The position numbers and the translations under genes were made by a program. Below are positions 1 to 8,100 of a DNA stretch of 34,506 bases, one piece after another (the stretch's first letter is position 1; the number at the start of each line of letters is the position of its first letter). The stretch comes from Pirellulaceae bacterium (GTDB lineage: Bacteria > Planctomycetota > Planctomycetia > Pirellulales > Pirellulaceae). The notes under the pieces were generated by a model. The model saw only the letters and a program-made list of their open reading frames with translations. It did not search any database and was not told the origin of the DNA. The DNA is taken from positions 1-34,506 of the forward strand of contig JABDKS010000535.1 in NCBI GenBank assembly GCA_013002105.1. Reading direction: 5' to 3'.

Positions 1-170
1 CGCAACAGCTCTGCGGTCTGCATTGGATCTGCGGGAACCGAAATCGCTGCTGGAATATCAAGTTCCAAACAAATTGGCGAATCGTGTTGGATCAAAATCG
101 GTGCTGTGACCGTCTCGACCAACACCAACAAAGATTTACACGAGGCAGGATCAATCCATTGATTTGACAT
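1..170 (-). CDS. Partial N-terminus, possible histidine-kinase-type ATPase protein
   Basis: An open frame begins with ATG at 170 and runs without a stop off the left edge, giving 56 residues (MSNQWIDPASCKSLLVLVET...). The stretch LELDIPAAISVPADPMQTAELL resembles the opening of a HATPase_c domain in sensor kinases, where a strand is followed by 'ADP' and a helix leading to the ATP-binding Asn. No catalytic box is inside the window, so the assignment is tentative. It lies 109 bp downstream of the ComB-like gene on the same strand and may be in the same transcript. It is too short to be shown in most gene lists, but the frame is clean and the start is sensible. Confidence 0.45.
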   Translation of the reverse strand, partial: MSNQWIDPASCKSLLVLVETVTAPILIQHDSPICLELDIPAAISVPADPMQTAELL

Positions 171-279
171 GATTCGCTTCCGATTCCATTCGGTTTTGTG
201 CGCAAGGCGACTAGTGACGACTCGCTGATACCCACGATTCGTGCGTTGTCGCAAGATGAAAAACTTTTCCGATCGTCGA

Positions 280-1062
280 TCAACGGATTGCTGGCAAAGC
301 AAAGGTGGCTGGGCTGCTTGCAATTCTCTCGGGTACAACCGACACGGTATCGATCGCGGCACAGCGATCCAAGTCGGCTTGGTAACCGACATGGATCAAG
401 TTTTTGCCACCGCGGGTTTCTGCCAATCGGGCACTCAAAGACGCGGAATTTGGGATCTGATCGGCAAACCAAGAACGCCAAAGTTCGTACGCCAAGATTG
501 CTTCGTCACCGCACAGATTTACCGCCTGTTGATTCACGGCCTGTTGGTCGGGTGACGATTGACCGCGTCGTAGTTGCCCAATGATTCCACCCGCTAGCAA
601 AACATCTTCGGCTGTCACTTCACCATCGGTTCCCGCACAGATCAGATGGACCCAATCGGCTTGCTGCAACTGAGCGACGACTGCGGACAAATTCAAGAAA
701 CTGGCCGCAATGAGCCGTTTGGCTGCCGTCGCAGCCGCGATCGCACGGGTGCCGTTGGTGGTGGTCAAGACAAGCGTTCGGTTGGCGACCACCGACCGAT
801 CGTATTGAGCAGGCGAATTTCCAAGGTCGAATCCGTCGATCGGTTTGCACTGACGTTCACCGCACAACATTGGCGACGTGTCGAGCTGTGATGCGATTTG
901 ATGGGCCTGCTGGATCTCTTGGCAGGTGATCAATTGCTGGGCACCGTTTGCCAGCGCGGTTGTCATCACCGACGTCGCCCGCAGCACATCGATGACCACC
1001 GCGACGTCGGCCAATTCGTCGATGCGAGTTGAATCTGGCAGGAGGGAAACAGATAACCGCAT
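280..1062 (-). CDS. ComB-like 2-phosphosulfolactate phosphatase family protein
   Basis: A 260-residue protein recognisable as the ComB family: MRLSVSLLPDS start, then VVIDVLRATSVMTTALANGA (about 21-40), LCGERQCKPIDGFDLGNSPA (about 66-85) and LTTTNGTRAI (about 99-108). The family is named for hydrolysis of 2-phosphosulfolactate to sulfolactate and phosphate, an Mg-dependent step in coenzyme M synthesis. No other coenzyme M gene is visible here, and bacterial members often occur alone, so the physiological substrate is open. Length matches the family. It starts 33 bp after the stop of the upstream SDR gene, suggesting one transcript. A short duplicated peptide QQAVNQQAVN occurs near residue 175. 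Family call is firm, exact reaction is not. Confidence 0.85.
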   Translation of the reverse strand: MRLSVSLLPDSTRIDELADVAVVIDVLRATSVMTTALANGAQQLITCQEIQQAHQIASQLDTSPMLCGERQCKPIDGFDLGNSPAQYDRSVVANRTLVLTTTNGTRAIAAATAAKRLIAASFLNLSAVVAQLQQADWVHLICAGTDGEVTAEDVLLAGGIIGQLRRGQSSPDQQAVNQQAVNLCGDEAILAYELWRSWFADQIPNSASLSARLAETRGGKNLIHVGYQADLDRCAAIDTVSVVPERIASSPATFALPAIR

Positions 1063-1095
1063 TTTGTTGACTCGTGAATGGATCGCGATAGCCCG

Positions 1096-2076
1096 TTATC
1101 GACGCGCAGATCGGTAACGTGTGCAGAGATCGCGTGCAGCGGATTGCCAATCAGAAAACTGAAAATCGAATCCGGAATCGAGTAGGCGAGTGGGAACGAC
1201 TCGTCGGCTCTTCAGTATCAACTCGGTTTCGGTTCGCAGAAATACGGCACCGATTTCCAGCATGGCCCGATTGGCGGGAAGTCCAAAACGTCGTCCCCAA
1301 GCATGCCGTAGTGTCCTCATAAATTCGCGGTTTGGCAACGGTCCAGGTGCCGCCAGGTTGATCGCCCCGTCCAGTTGCCCGTGGTCGATGATCCAGTGAA
1401 TTGCCGCGACGAAGTCCGCGTCGTGAATCCAAGACACGAATTGTTTTCCGTTTCCGTTGGGACCGCCGAGACCGAGCCGAACCAAACGCAATAAGACATC
1501 CAAGACGCCGCCACGGTCAGGGCTCATTACCATGGCTGACCGCATCAGTACACGTCGCGTTTTTGGCAGATCAATTGACGTCGCAGCGGATTCCCATTTT
1601 TTGGCGACGTCGATGCTAAATCGCCACGTCTCAGGAACATTGGGTTCATTGCCTCCGATGACACCGGTCACTTCGTCGTTGGTACCGTCGTAACGATGCG
1701 AGTAGATGGTTGCGGTGCTCGACTGCAAAAAGAGTTTAGGTGGCGTCGGGCAATCGGCGATGGCTTGGGCCAAGGTGCGGGTCGAATTGACGCGCGAGTC
1801 GACAATCAAGCGGCGATTGGCTTGGTGGTACCGACAATCAACGCTTCGTCCGGCCAGATTCACGACAATGTCGCTGTCGGCCAGTTCGCGACACCAGGAA
1901 TCGGAGGATCGTCCATCCCAACGGCAAGTGCGAACGTTGTCAAATGACGTATCAAGATTCGGAAGGTGGCACGTTTCTTTGCGGCTGAGGACGACGACCT
2001 GCCAACCGCGTCGACAAAAATCTCGTGTGAGAATTTGGCCCAGTTGTCCTGAACCGCCCGCTAAGACGACTTTCAT
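1096..2076 (-). CDS. TIGR01777-type NAD(P)-dependent epimerase/SDR protein
   Basis: A 326-residue extended SDR with a Rossmann signature near the start (VVLAGGSGQLGQIL), a NLAGRSV segment near residue 76 and an SSTATIYSHRY segment that should hold the catalytic Tyr. The C-terminal part (RFGLPANRAMLEIGAVFLRTETELILKSRRVVPTRLLDSGF, split here by family reading) matches the DUF1731 tail typical of TIGR01777 / SDR39U1 proteins. Substrate is unknown for the family; a nucleotide-cofactor-dependent reductase or epimerase role is inferred. I chose ATG at 2076 (MKVVLAGG); an in-frame GTG at 2085 adds three residues but neither has a clear ribosome binding site. The ComB-like gene follows after 33 bp. 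Confidence 0.85.
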   Translation of the reverse strand: MKVVLAGGSGQLGQILTRDFCRRGWQVVVLSRKETCHLPNLDTSFDNVRTCRWDGRSSDSWCRELADSDIVVNLAGRSVDCRYHQANRRLIVDSRVNSTRTLAQAIADCPTPPKLFLQSSTATIYSHRYDGTNDEVTGVIGGNEPNVPETWRFSIDVAKKWESAATSIDLPKTRRVLMRSAMVMSPDRGGVLDVLLRLVRLGLGGPNGNGKQFVSWIHDADFVAAIHWIIDHGQLDGAINLAAPGPLPNREFMRTLRHAWGRRFGLPANRAMLEIGAVFLRTETELILKSRRVVPTRLLDSGFDFQFSDWQSAARDLCTRYRSARR

Positions 2077-2480
2077 ATGATGCACCCGGTAAAAGGAGGG
2101 AGGTCCTTAACCGCACACGAGGCTGTCCGATCACACAAAAAACGTTTTTGGACATTTGAATAGAACCAAACGATCGCCCATCACACCAAAAACCGTTGGC
2201 TACACCCTATATATTGTTTTTCCGGCTTCCCGTTTCGCTCTTTCCGACTCGTTCAACCCCCACTCGTTCATGTCGGTTGCGATATCCCATGATCAAAATT
2301 GAGAGGAACTGTGGGGCGTGTCGTCGTATGCGTATTTGAGGTAGTCAAGACATTGGTTTACGGGCGACCTTGTATTCCCTTTTCGGCGAAGGAGACTCCG
2401 TCGCCTTCCATCTCATCCGCTTCGACGTACCGACCGGGCGTGAGCACGTTGCCATTTTCGGCAGAGCCGGATCAGGTTTT
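2077..2480. other. Intergenic region upstream of SDR gene
   Basis: No convincing gene on either strand. It should hold the promoter of the minus-strand SDR gene. An AT-rich patch around 2205-2220 (ctatatattgtttttcc) stands out, but I could not pair it with a -35 element at proper spacing. The rightmost part runs into the first 75-bp hairpin repeat. Confidence 0.5.
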
Positions 2481-2555
2481 GAAACGCGGAGACGCAGAGA
2501 GCGCAGAGGAGGTGGGCGGACGGAATCTCTGCGTCCTCAGTGCCTCTGCGTTTCT
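2481..2555. repeat. 75-bp imperfect hairpin repeat, copy 1
   Basis: Begins gaaacgcggagacgcagaga and ends with tgcctctgcgtttct. The left arm (2482-2509) and the reverse complement of the right arm agree at about 20 of 28 positions, so the element can fold as a long imperfect hairpin. A second copy of identical length lies at 2992-3066 in the same orientation. The core gcagagagcgcagagg is shared exactly. Copy 1 ends 17 bp beyond the stop of the GxxExxY gene. Confidence 0.85.
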
Positions 2556-2572
2556 ATCCGCTACACACCGGA

Positions 2573-2965
2573 TCATGATGCCTCCTCGAAGTTGTTCACG
2601 ATCCGATGCAGGCCAGCCACCAGTTTGACCTCATGGAAATTAATTAACAGACCAACTTGTAGATTCATTAATCGCAGGTGAGACAGTGTTTGGGCTTTGT
2701 CGACCGGGTGGATGGCGGACTTGGCTTTCAGATCGACAACAACACTTCCGTTTACGAGCAGGTCAGCACGGAAACCGCATTCTAAATAGAGTTCGTCGTA
2801 GACCACGGGAATTGGTTGTTCTTCGACAATGTTAAAGCCGCGTTTACGAAGCTCATAGGCCAGACATTTGCGGTAAGCTGTTTCCAATAATCCGGGGCCG
2901 AGCCTTTGATGTACTTCGATTGCTGCACCGATGATTGCTTCCGTTGGTGCATTAAGGTCGCTCAC
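2573..2965 (-). CDS. GxxExxY family protein (PDDEXK-like)
   Basis: A 130-residue protein with the family's name motif at G25-L-L-E28-T-A-Y31, preceded by IGAAIEVHQRLGPG, and the second signature LECGFRADLLVNG (61-73) followed by VVVDLKAKSAI. The family (PF13366 type) has a predicted PD-(D/E)xK nuclease fold. Candidate active-site residues are D68 and the D78-x-K80 pair; most relatives that I know carry ELK, so Asp at 78 is a conservative variant. Function is not established. The GTG start at 2965 is supported by an AGGAGGT site five bases upstream, unusual in this window. Both flanks are hairpin repeats within 17 and 26 bp, so gene and repeats look like one cassette. Confidence 0.9.
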   Translation of the reverse strand: MSDLNAPTEAIIGAAIEVHQRLGPGLLETAYRKCLAYELRKRGFNIVEEQPIPVVYDELYLECGFRADLLVNGSVVVDLKAKSAIHPVDKAQTLSHLRLMNLQVGLLINFHEVKLVAGLHRIVNNFEEAS

Positions 2966-2970
2966 AGAAC

Positions 2971-2977
2971 ACCTCCT
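2971..2977 (-). promoter_or_regulatory. Strong Shine-Dalgarno for GxxExxY gene
   Basis: AGGAGGT on the minus strand, five bases before the GTG at 2965. It fixes a non-ATG start. Most genes in this window have weak or no such site, so this gene's translation signal differs from its neighbours. Confidence 0.8.
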
Positions 2978-2991
2978 CTCGGAAGAATCCT

Positions 2992-3066
2992 GAAACCCGG
3001 ATACGCAGAGAGCGCAGAGGAATTACTCGATCCAGGACTCTGCGTCCTCAGCATCTCTGCGTTTCT
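2992..3066. repeat. 75-bp imperfect hairpin repeat, copy 2
   Basis: Begins gaaacccggatacgcagaga and ends gcatctctgcgtttct. Same length, orientation and hairpin potential as the copy at 2481-2555, with the central loop region diverged. Starts 26 bp upstream of the GxxExxY start codon, so it overlaps where that gene's promoter should be. Confidence 0.85.
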
Positions 3067-3083
3067 AGTTTTTACGAACCTGC

Positions 3084-3203
3084 TCACCGTGCTCCTCCGA
3101 CTGGAAGCTCAAAACCAAGTGCCTTCATGATCTTGCGGATGGCTGATTCGAGCTTTGCGGACTCGGCCAATTGATCGGCGAGTTCGGTGTTGAGCGTTGC
3201 CAT
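3084..3203 (-). pseudogene. Possible relic of type I restriction methylase C-terminus
   Basis: The minus-strand frame encodes MATLNTELADQLAESAKLE followed by SAIRKIMKALGFELPVGGAR and a stop. This pattern (a short coiled coil with 'L..ELA.QLAES..LE..I...MK.LGFEL') is what I expect at the extreme C-terminus of HsdM-type N6-adenine methylases. Nothing upstream in frame belongs to a methylase, because the CPXCG gene occupies that position. The ATG at 3203 has no ribosome binding site at useful distance. I read it as a decayed 3' remnant; it could instead be a chance or very small gene of 39 residues. Confidence 0.35.
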
Positions 3204-3234
3204 CCTAGCGGTCGCGTTGTCAGGGCGGGCAATA

Positions 3235-3453
3235 TTAGTGCGGGTCTTGTTCTGGTTCTGCCCAAACGCGGACTTGATCGTCATCCCACTGGACGTGAAT
3301 CAAGTTCGGATTGCAGCACACCGGGCAGTCCTCGACATACTCCTGATTGTGTCCGCCCATCGGATCGAGCGGAATCACGATCTCTTCGCCGCAGCTATCG
3401 CAGACATACTTACCGTCGTTGTCCAGCGAAGTAGCTTTTTCTTCGTTGTCCAT
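3235..3453 (-). CDS. CPXCG motif-containing cysteine-rich protein
   Basis: A 72-residue protein with C18-x-x-C21 (YVCDSCGEEIVIPLD) and C43-P-V-C46-C47 (YVEDCPVCCNPNLIHV), ending VRVWAEPEQDPH. This is the full pattern of the CPXCG family (PF14255), presumed small zinc-ribbon proteins of unknown partner. The start at 3453 (MDNEEKATS) is chosen over an upstream in-frame codon because the conserved part begins shortly after it and GGAGAG lies about eight bases upstream. A perfect 22-bp palindrome lies 31 bp upstream of the start. Family certain, function unknown. Confidence 0.9.
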   Translation of the reverse strand: MDNEEKATSLDNDGKYVCDSCGEEIVIPLDPMGGHNQEYVEDCPVCCNPNLIHVQWDDDQVRVWAEPEQDPH

Positions 3454-3483
3454 TGGTTGAACTCTCCAGAGCGTGAGACGAAT

Positions 3484-3505
3484 CAAGCGTTCGCGCGAAC
3501 GCTTG
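3484..3505. repeat. 22-bp perfect palindrome upstream of CPXCG gene
   Basis: CAAGCGTTCGCGCGAACGCTTG is identical to its reverse complement over 22 bases; here I give it as CAAGCGTTCGC joined to its mirror arm. It lies between the minus-strand 330-aa gene (stop 3664) and the CPXCG start (3453). No T-run follows on the minus strand, so a dimeric-protein operator is more likely than a terminator. Confidence 0.75.
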
Positions 3506-3663
3506 CAGACCAGTCTAACCGATGGCAATCGCGTCAGTTGACCACTCACTGTGTTGATCAATCCGAATAGTGAACGGTGACGATAAGCCAGTCAGGCGAC
3601 CGCTGATTGGATGTGTTTTTCGCGTAGTGTTAAAGATTTTTATGATCGATCACAAACTGCTGT

Positions 3664-4656
3664 TCAATTGCTCAGTTCAGCAAGTCGTTTTGCCGCTCGA
3701 TCGGGGGCTTCGATGACTTGAATCATCAATTCGTGCAGTGGGGTTGGGGCCAGTTTGGCGACGTTCATAACCGTGTTGGCAAGTGGTGGTTCGCGAGGTG
3801 CGACAGCCAGAAACTGACGCCACATTTCCGGTCCCGCTTGTAGCAGCCACGCTTCGTACTCCAACTGGTCTGCTTCTTCGGTGACGGCGTCGTAGGCACT
3901 TTCGTCCAATTTGTTCAGACCGTGTAGACAGATCAGTTCCATGATCCCTTTGACCAATTCGTGAATGAGCAGCGGGAACACCCACGCCTTTGCAACCACG
4001 GTAAACTGATCACCCCGTCGCTCGACACCCCCGTAGCCGACAACTCCGGCACGTGTCATTTTTCCCAATCCTGTTTTCGGTTCGCGTAGATTTCCGAAGG
4101 CGACATCACGGGTGATCGATCCATCAAGTCGATGCGCGGGGATGTTCCAAATCTCAGAGGCCGCGCGAATTGCGATCGGTTCCAGACGCGATGCGTTTCC
4201 CGACTCGGCAGAGGTGACCTTGAACAAGATTCCCCAAAACTGGAGCCAGTGAAACATAGGATAGGGAATCACGCCCTTTGTGCGTGCGAGTCGCTGTAAC
4301 CGTCTCGTTTCTCCGGTGGCCAGCCGGTTGCCATGTTTGGCCATCAGTGGATGATTTCGAAATGGCTTTTGCGGTGTCCGTGACCATCCCCACCAACGAT
4401 TGGGGCGACCGAATGTCAAAGCGATTTCGCCGATGCAATAATTCAATTGCCCGCTGATCGCGAACCGATCGTATAGATGCGTCAAGCCGGGCCGGATCGC
4501 TTCCAAATCCTCCTTGACCAAATGATTGGCCGTTGTGAACGTGTGCGCCGCGGCACCTTGGATCAACAGGTTCAGCGTTAATCGTTTGTTGATCTGATCA
4601 ACGAGTTCACGATCTATCTGGGGAGCGTCGGCCGAGGATCCAAATCTACCAAACAT
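3664..4656 (-). CDS. Conserved-looking hypothetical protein, 330 aa
   Basis: I do not recognise a family. The protein starts MFGRFGSSADAPQIDRELV at ATG 4656. It has no signal peptide at its N-terminus, a basic Trp-rich stretch (FGRPNRWWGWSRTPQKPFRNH, about residues 86-106), a region rich in aromatic residues (YPMFHWLQFWGILFK, about 142-156), a Gly-rich segment (RAGVVGYGGVERRGD, about 205-219) and a hydrophobic helix (AWVFPLLIHELVKGIMELI, about 226-244) followed by an acidic part. It begins eight bases after the stop of the Cys/Pro-rich gene and is surely co-transcribed. The longer frame reading upstream overlaps that gene and is rejected. Soluble or peripherally membrane-associated is a guess. 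Confidence 0.75.
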   Translation of the reverse strand: MFGRFGSSADAPQIDRELVDQINKRLTLNLLIQGAAAHTFTTANHLVKEDLEAIRPGLTHLYDRFAISGQLNYCIGEIALTFGRPNRWWGWSRTPQKPFRNHPLMAKHGNRLATGETRRLQRLARTKGVIPYPMFHWLQFWGILFKVTSAESGNASRLEPIAIRAASEIWNIPAHRLDGSITRDVAFGNLREPKTGLGKMTRAGVVGYGGVERRGDQFTVVAKAWVFPLLIHELVKGIMELICLHGLNKLDESAYDAVTEEADQLEYEAWLLQAGPEMWRQFLAVAPREPPLANTVMNVAKLAPTPLHELMIQVIEAPDRAAKRLAELSN

Positions 4657-4664
4657 GATGCAGC

Positions 4665-5030
4665 TTATTGACGCGTTGCTTTTGGCTGTGGTTCGGGACG
4701 TGTTTCGGGCCAGCTTGGTTCGAATGGATCCGAATCGGGACGCGGTGAAGGCGGAGGTTCCGGTCGCGTCTCCGGCCGCGGTTTCGGCTCGGTCGCCGGT
4801 TCGATGACTGGTGTTTCGGGGCTTTCGGGCATGACAAACGCGCGTTGGAATTGGGGCAGCGGAGCAAGGACTGGGCCGTGTGGCCATATGGAGGCTCGTC
4901 CTTCCCTATCGTACGCGACACACACGCGGCATTCCAATCTACAGTCTGGATTCGGGCAGCCAGCGGGTGGCGGCGGTGCGAGTTGTTTTGACTTTGACTG
5001 TCGTCCAAGTTTTCTGCCAAATGTGATCAA
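4665..5030 (-). CDS. Small Cys-cluster, proline-rich hypothetical protein
   Basis: A 121-residue protein of unknown family. It opens MITFGRKLGRQSKSK, then a Cys cluster C25-x4-C30-x3-C34-x2-C37 (AGCPNPDCRLECRVCVAY) that could bind a metal, then a segment GRASIWPHGPVLAPLPQF, and finally a tail from about residue 70 dominated by Pro, Glu, Arg and Thr (ETRPEPPPSPRPDSDP). The only start compatible with the cluster is TTG at 5030; there is a stop shortly upstream in frame and no ATG before residue 66. It is followed after eight bases by the 330-aa gene. The start lies 92 bp from the divergent 1411-aa gene. Confidence 0.65.
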   Translation of the reverse strand: MITFGRKLGRQSKSKQLAPPPPAGCPNPDCRLECRVCVAYDREGRASIWPHGPVLAPLPQFQRAFVMPESPETPVIEPATEPKPRPETRPEPPPSPRPDSDPFEPSWPETRPEPQPKATRQ

Positions 5031-5122
5031 GTCAACCGTGAGTCAAACTTGAGTTAAACTGCGGCCTCACTCAGACTCATTCGTCGCAACGTTATTTTTT
5101 CAAGTCCCACCGTGACCGCTTC

Positions 5123-8100
5123 ATGGCACCACAATCATTCATTCGGACACCTTATCTATCGACAGCGTTCGCGTTCTTGTTGGTGATGTCTTGTCAACTT
5201 TCCGGATTCTCGACAACTCGCGCAGATGATCAGATCCCCATTCGCGTCTTGATCGTGGACGGTCGAAACAATCACGCTTGGGCAGGAACAACGACGGCAG
5301 TACGACAAATGTTGGGGCAAACTGGTTGTTTCGATGTCGACGTTTCGACGGCTCCGATCCGGTATGCCAAGTCCTTCCCACAACGTCCTCGCGATGCCAC
5401 GGCGGAGCAAACCGAGCAATACGAAGCTCAGGTGGCTCAGTGGCGATCGGAGGAAAAAAAGTACGAAGCATCGATCGAGAAACAATGGGATGGTTGGCGG
5501 CCCCCGTTTGGCGATTACGATGTGGTCATCGACAACTACAACGGGCCCAACTGGCAGACACCGGTCAAAGCGGATTTAGTTCAGTTTGTTCAAGCAGGCG
5601 GCGGACTGATTGTCCTGCACGCTGCGAACAATTGTTTCAGTGACTGGGACGAGTTCAATCGCATGCTTGGTCTTGGTTGGCGAAAGAAGCATCAAGGCGT
5701 TCGTGTGACGGTCGATGACACGACCGGCAAGCTTTTGCATCAGAATGTGGGCGAAGGTCCCGATTCGGGACACGGGTCGAAACATCCTTTCGTTGTAAAG
5801 ACCAGGGCCACCGCGCACCCAATCATGCGTGGTTTGCCATCCGAGTGGTTGCACGGTAGGGACGAACTTTATCACGCCATGCGTGGCCCAGCCAAGGGAG
5901 TCGAGGTGCTGGCGACAGCCTTTTCGGCGCCCAGTCAACGGGGGACCGGTGAGCACGAGCCGATAATCTGGACGACTCGGTTTGGTCGCGGTCGTGTCGT
6001 CACCAATACGATGGGGCATTATTGGGTCGGTGGCGGTGGTGCAACCATGCGGCACTCGCTCCATTGCGTTGGTTTCCAAACCATTTTGAATCGCAGTTGT
6101 CAGTGGGCTGCCGGACGCGAAGTGACAATCGATGTGCCCGAGGCATTCCCGGACGCGGACCGCGTGTCCATCGTTCACCCAGAAGAGTTGGGCTGGACGA
6201 TTCGATCAGCAACGCCGCGCAACTCAGACCGTGCGATCATGGATGTTCAGCAGCGAGTCACGGCGAAGAAGGCCCGCAACCCGTATGCCTTGCTGAGTCC
6301 TGATGAATCGGTAGCCACCTTGAAATTACCGCCGGGGTACCGCGTCGAAGTCGTTTTGTCCGAACCCCATATTCGCGAACCGGTGTTGTCGGTGTGGGAT
6401 GCAAACGGGCGAATGTATGTTGCCCAAATGCGCAGCTATATGCAGGACGAATATGGCACCGGTACCAAAACGCTTCGTAATGGGCGGATTTCGCGACACG
6501 AAGACACCGATGGCGATGGCGTCTTGGATCGACACACGGTTTTTGTTGATGGATTGAATTTACCTCGCATGATGCTGCCGTTGGATGATCGTTTGGCAGT
6601 CGTCGAAACTGACACCACCGACATTTACAGTTACCGTGACACGACAGGCGATGGTATCGCTGATGAAAAGACCTTGTTGTACACCGGCAGTCGCAAGATC
6701 GACGCCACTCGTAGTGTCGAACACCAGGACAGCGGATTGGTCTGGGCGATCGACAACTGGATCTATCTCAGTCGTGGCCGTGAACGCTATCGATTCACCG
6801 ATGGATCTTGGAACGTTGAAAAGATCGAATTTGACTGGAATCAGTGGGGACTCGACCAAGACGACACCGGGCGTTTGTTCTTTAACGCAAACAGCGAGCC
6901 GCTGAAAAGTTTTCAACAACATCCAATCTACTGGAGCCAGATCGCGTCTCGCGCCAAGGGGCGGTGGCGAAAGCCTACTCTGGGCGGTGATTATCCGCCC
7001 GAATTTTTAAACATGTTTTCGACTTGTCGCTATGGTGATCGAGGCGAAGACCATGCCTATCGATCATTCACATCAGCAACCGGCGGCAGTGTGTACCGCG
7101 GTGATGCGCTACCGCCGGAAATCCGCGGTGACTATTTTGTCTGCGACCCAACGGGCCACCTGGTACGACGATCCAAGCTGCAACGCGAGGCTGGCAAGAT
7201 CGTCGTCAGTCATCCCTACCAAGCGACGCAAAGCGAATTTATCGTCTCGGATGACATCAATTTCCGTCCGGTTGCAACGCACACGGGACCCGATGGGTGC
7301 TTGTATGTCGTGGATATGTATCGCGGCATGATCCAAGATGCACCTTGGGTCAATGACGGCATGAAAGCGTTTTTGCGGCGGACCGGATTGAACTTCAATA
7401 TTCATCACGGTCGGATTCTACGAGTGGTCCATGAAGACCACAGCGTCAAACCACCGCTGGCAATGTTGGATATGACAACCGCGCAATTGGTTGATCAGTT
7501 GGAAAACGAAAACGGCTGGGTTCGAGACACGGCTCAGAAATTGATTCTGTTACGTGACGATCGTAGTCGCGTCGAAGAGCAATTGGTGCAGGCGGTTCGT
7601 TCGCACGAAAATCCATTGGCGCGGCTCCACGCACTATGGACGTTGGAAGGTTGTGGCGCGGCGGACTCGGCGTTACTGGTCAAAACGCTGGAGGATTCCG
7701 ATTGGCGAGTACGGGAAGCTGCCTTGCGTGTCAGCGAGCCACTGATTCGGTCGGGCGACGAAACGATTTGGACTGCCCTGCCCCGTTTGGCACGGGATGA
7801 TAATCCCAATGTGGCACGTCAATTCATTTTGTCGTTGGGCTGGGATATCAATGAACGTTCGATCGAGTTAATTGATCAAGTGATCGCCCGGCATCTGACC
7901 AACGAAGTGGTTTACTTGTCGGCGATGACCGCGTTGTATGATCGGGAAACCCCAATGATCGCAAAGATACGCAACGGGTCGGCATTCCGGACGATCAAAG
8001 ATCCCGCTCTGAAACTCAATACGCAACGTCGTTGGAATTTGGGGATTGCGAATTGGAAACAAGAGAGTGCGCCGGCGCGACCGCTTGATGACGAAGCGAT

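Noticed and set aside
2299..2681. Plus-strand open frames upstream of and across the first hairpin repeat
   Set aside because: They run through the repeat and the 3' end of the GxxExxY gene, with no motif and no start signal.
5576..6178. Minus-strand open frame inside the 1411-aa gene (200 codons)
   Set aside because: Lies opposite the ThuA domain and carries no known motif.
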